From assembly GCA_040756715.1 (NCBI GenBank), contig JBFLYE010000081.1, positions 1-6,597 of the forward strand: a stretch of 6,597 nt of DNA, read 5' to 3'. Below are positions 6,577 to 6,597 of the stretch, in pieces. The position numbers were made by a program, and so were the translations under genes. The stretch comes from JBFLYE01 sp040756715 [NCBI: bacterium] (GTDB lineage: Bacteria > UBA9089 > UBA9088). The notes under the pieces are model-generated. The model was not told where the DNA came from. It searched no databases and worked only from the letters and a program-made list of their open reading frames with translations. Positions within the stretch are counted from its first letter, which is position 1; each line of letters opens with the position of its first letter.

Positions 6577-6597
6577 TTAAAAGGGAAAAAATTTTAT

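Overview
The window holds five complete protein-coding genes, all on the minus strand and closely packed. It reads right to left as: acetolactate synthase large subunit (ilvB), a membrane-anchored three-PASTA protein, a GAF-GAF-MshEN-like sensor protein, a PilT-type retraction ATPase, and an exported SpoIID/LytB-domain protein. Gaps between successive genes are 60, 43, 15 and 3 nt. No RNA gene, CRISPR array, insertion sequence or pseudogene was seen.

The DNA is AT-rich, especially between genes, and several junctions carry short degenerate heptanucleotide tandem repeats. Only pilT has a clear Shine-Dalgarno-like sequence. The style (AT-rich heptamer repeats, weak ribosome sites, ordinary conserved bacterial proteins) fits an uncultivated or little-studied bacterial lineage, but the phylum cannot be named from this window. 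A SpoIID domain alone does not show sporulation, because LytB/SpoIID proteins are widespread in non-sporulating bacteria.

Layout: 6412-6597 is an AT-rich upstream region with a heptamer repeat (6549-6576) and a plausible promoter (6479-6507). ilvB (4735-6411) is a full-length, catalytically intact biosynthetic enzyme with no small-subunit gene beside it. The PASTA protein (3949-4674) and the SpoIID-domain protein (90-1187) both point to peptidoglycan. Between them lie the GAF-GAF-MshEN protein (2412-3905) and pilT (1191-2396), which point to control and retraction of type IV pili. Positions 1-89 hold no recognisable gene.

How the genes may work together (inference): the four genes after ilvB look like a cell-envelope module. 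A cytoplasmic ligand sensor carries the same N-terminal domain family used by pilus assembly ATPases and sits directly upstream of a pilus retraction ATPase. The module is flanked by two extracytoplasmic peptidoglycan-related proteins, which could adapt the wall for pilus passage. ilvB belongs to branched-chain amino-acid synthesis and may simply be an unrelated neighbour. No wholly new system is evident. The most unusual points are the MshEN-like domain separated from any ATPase and joined to GAF domains beside pilT, and the heptamer repeat that forms the pilT stop, the spoIID-like start and the beginning of its signal peptide.
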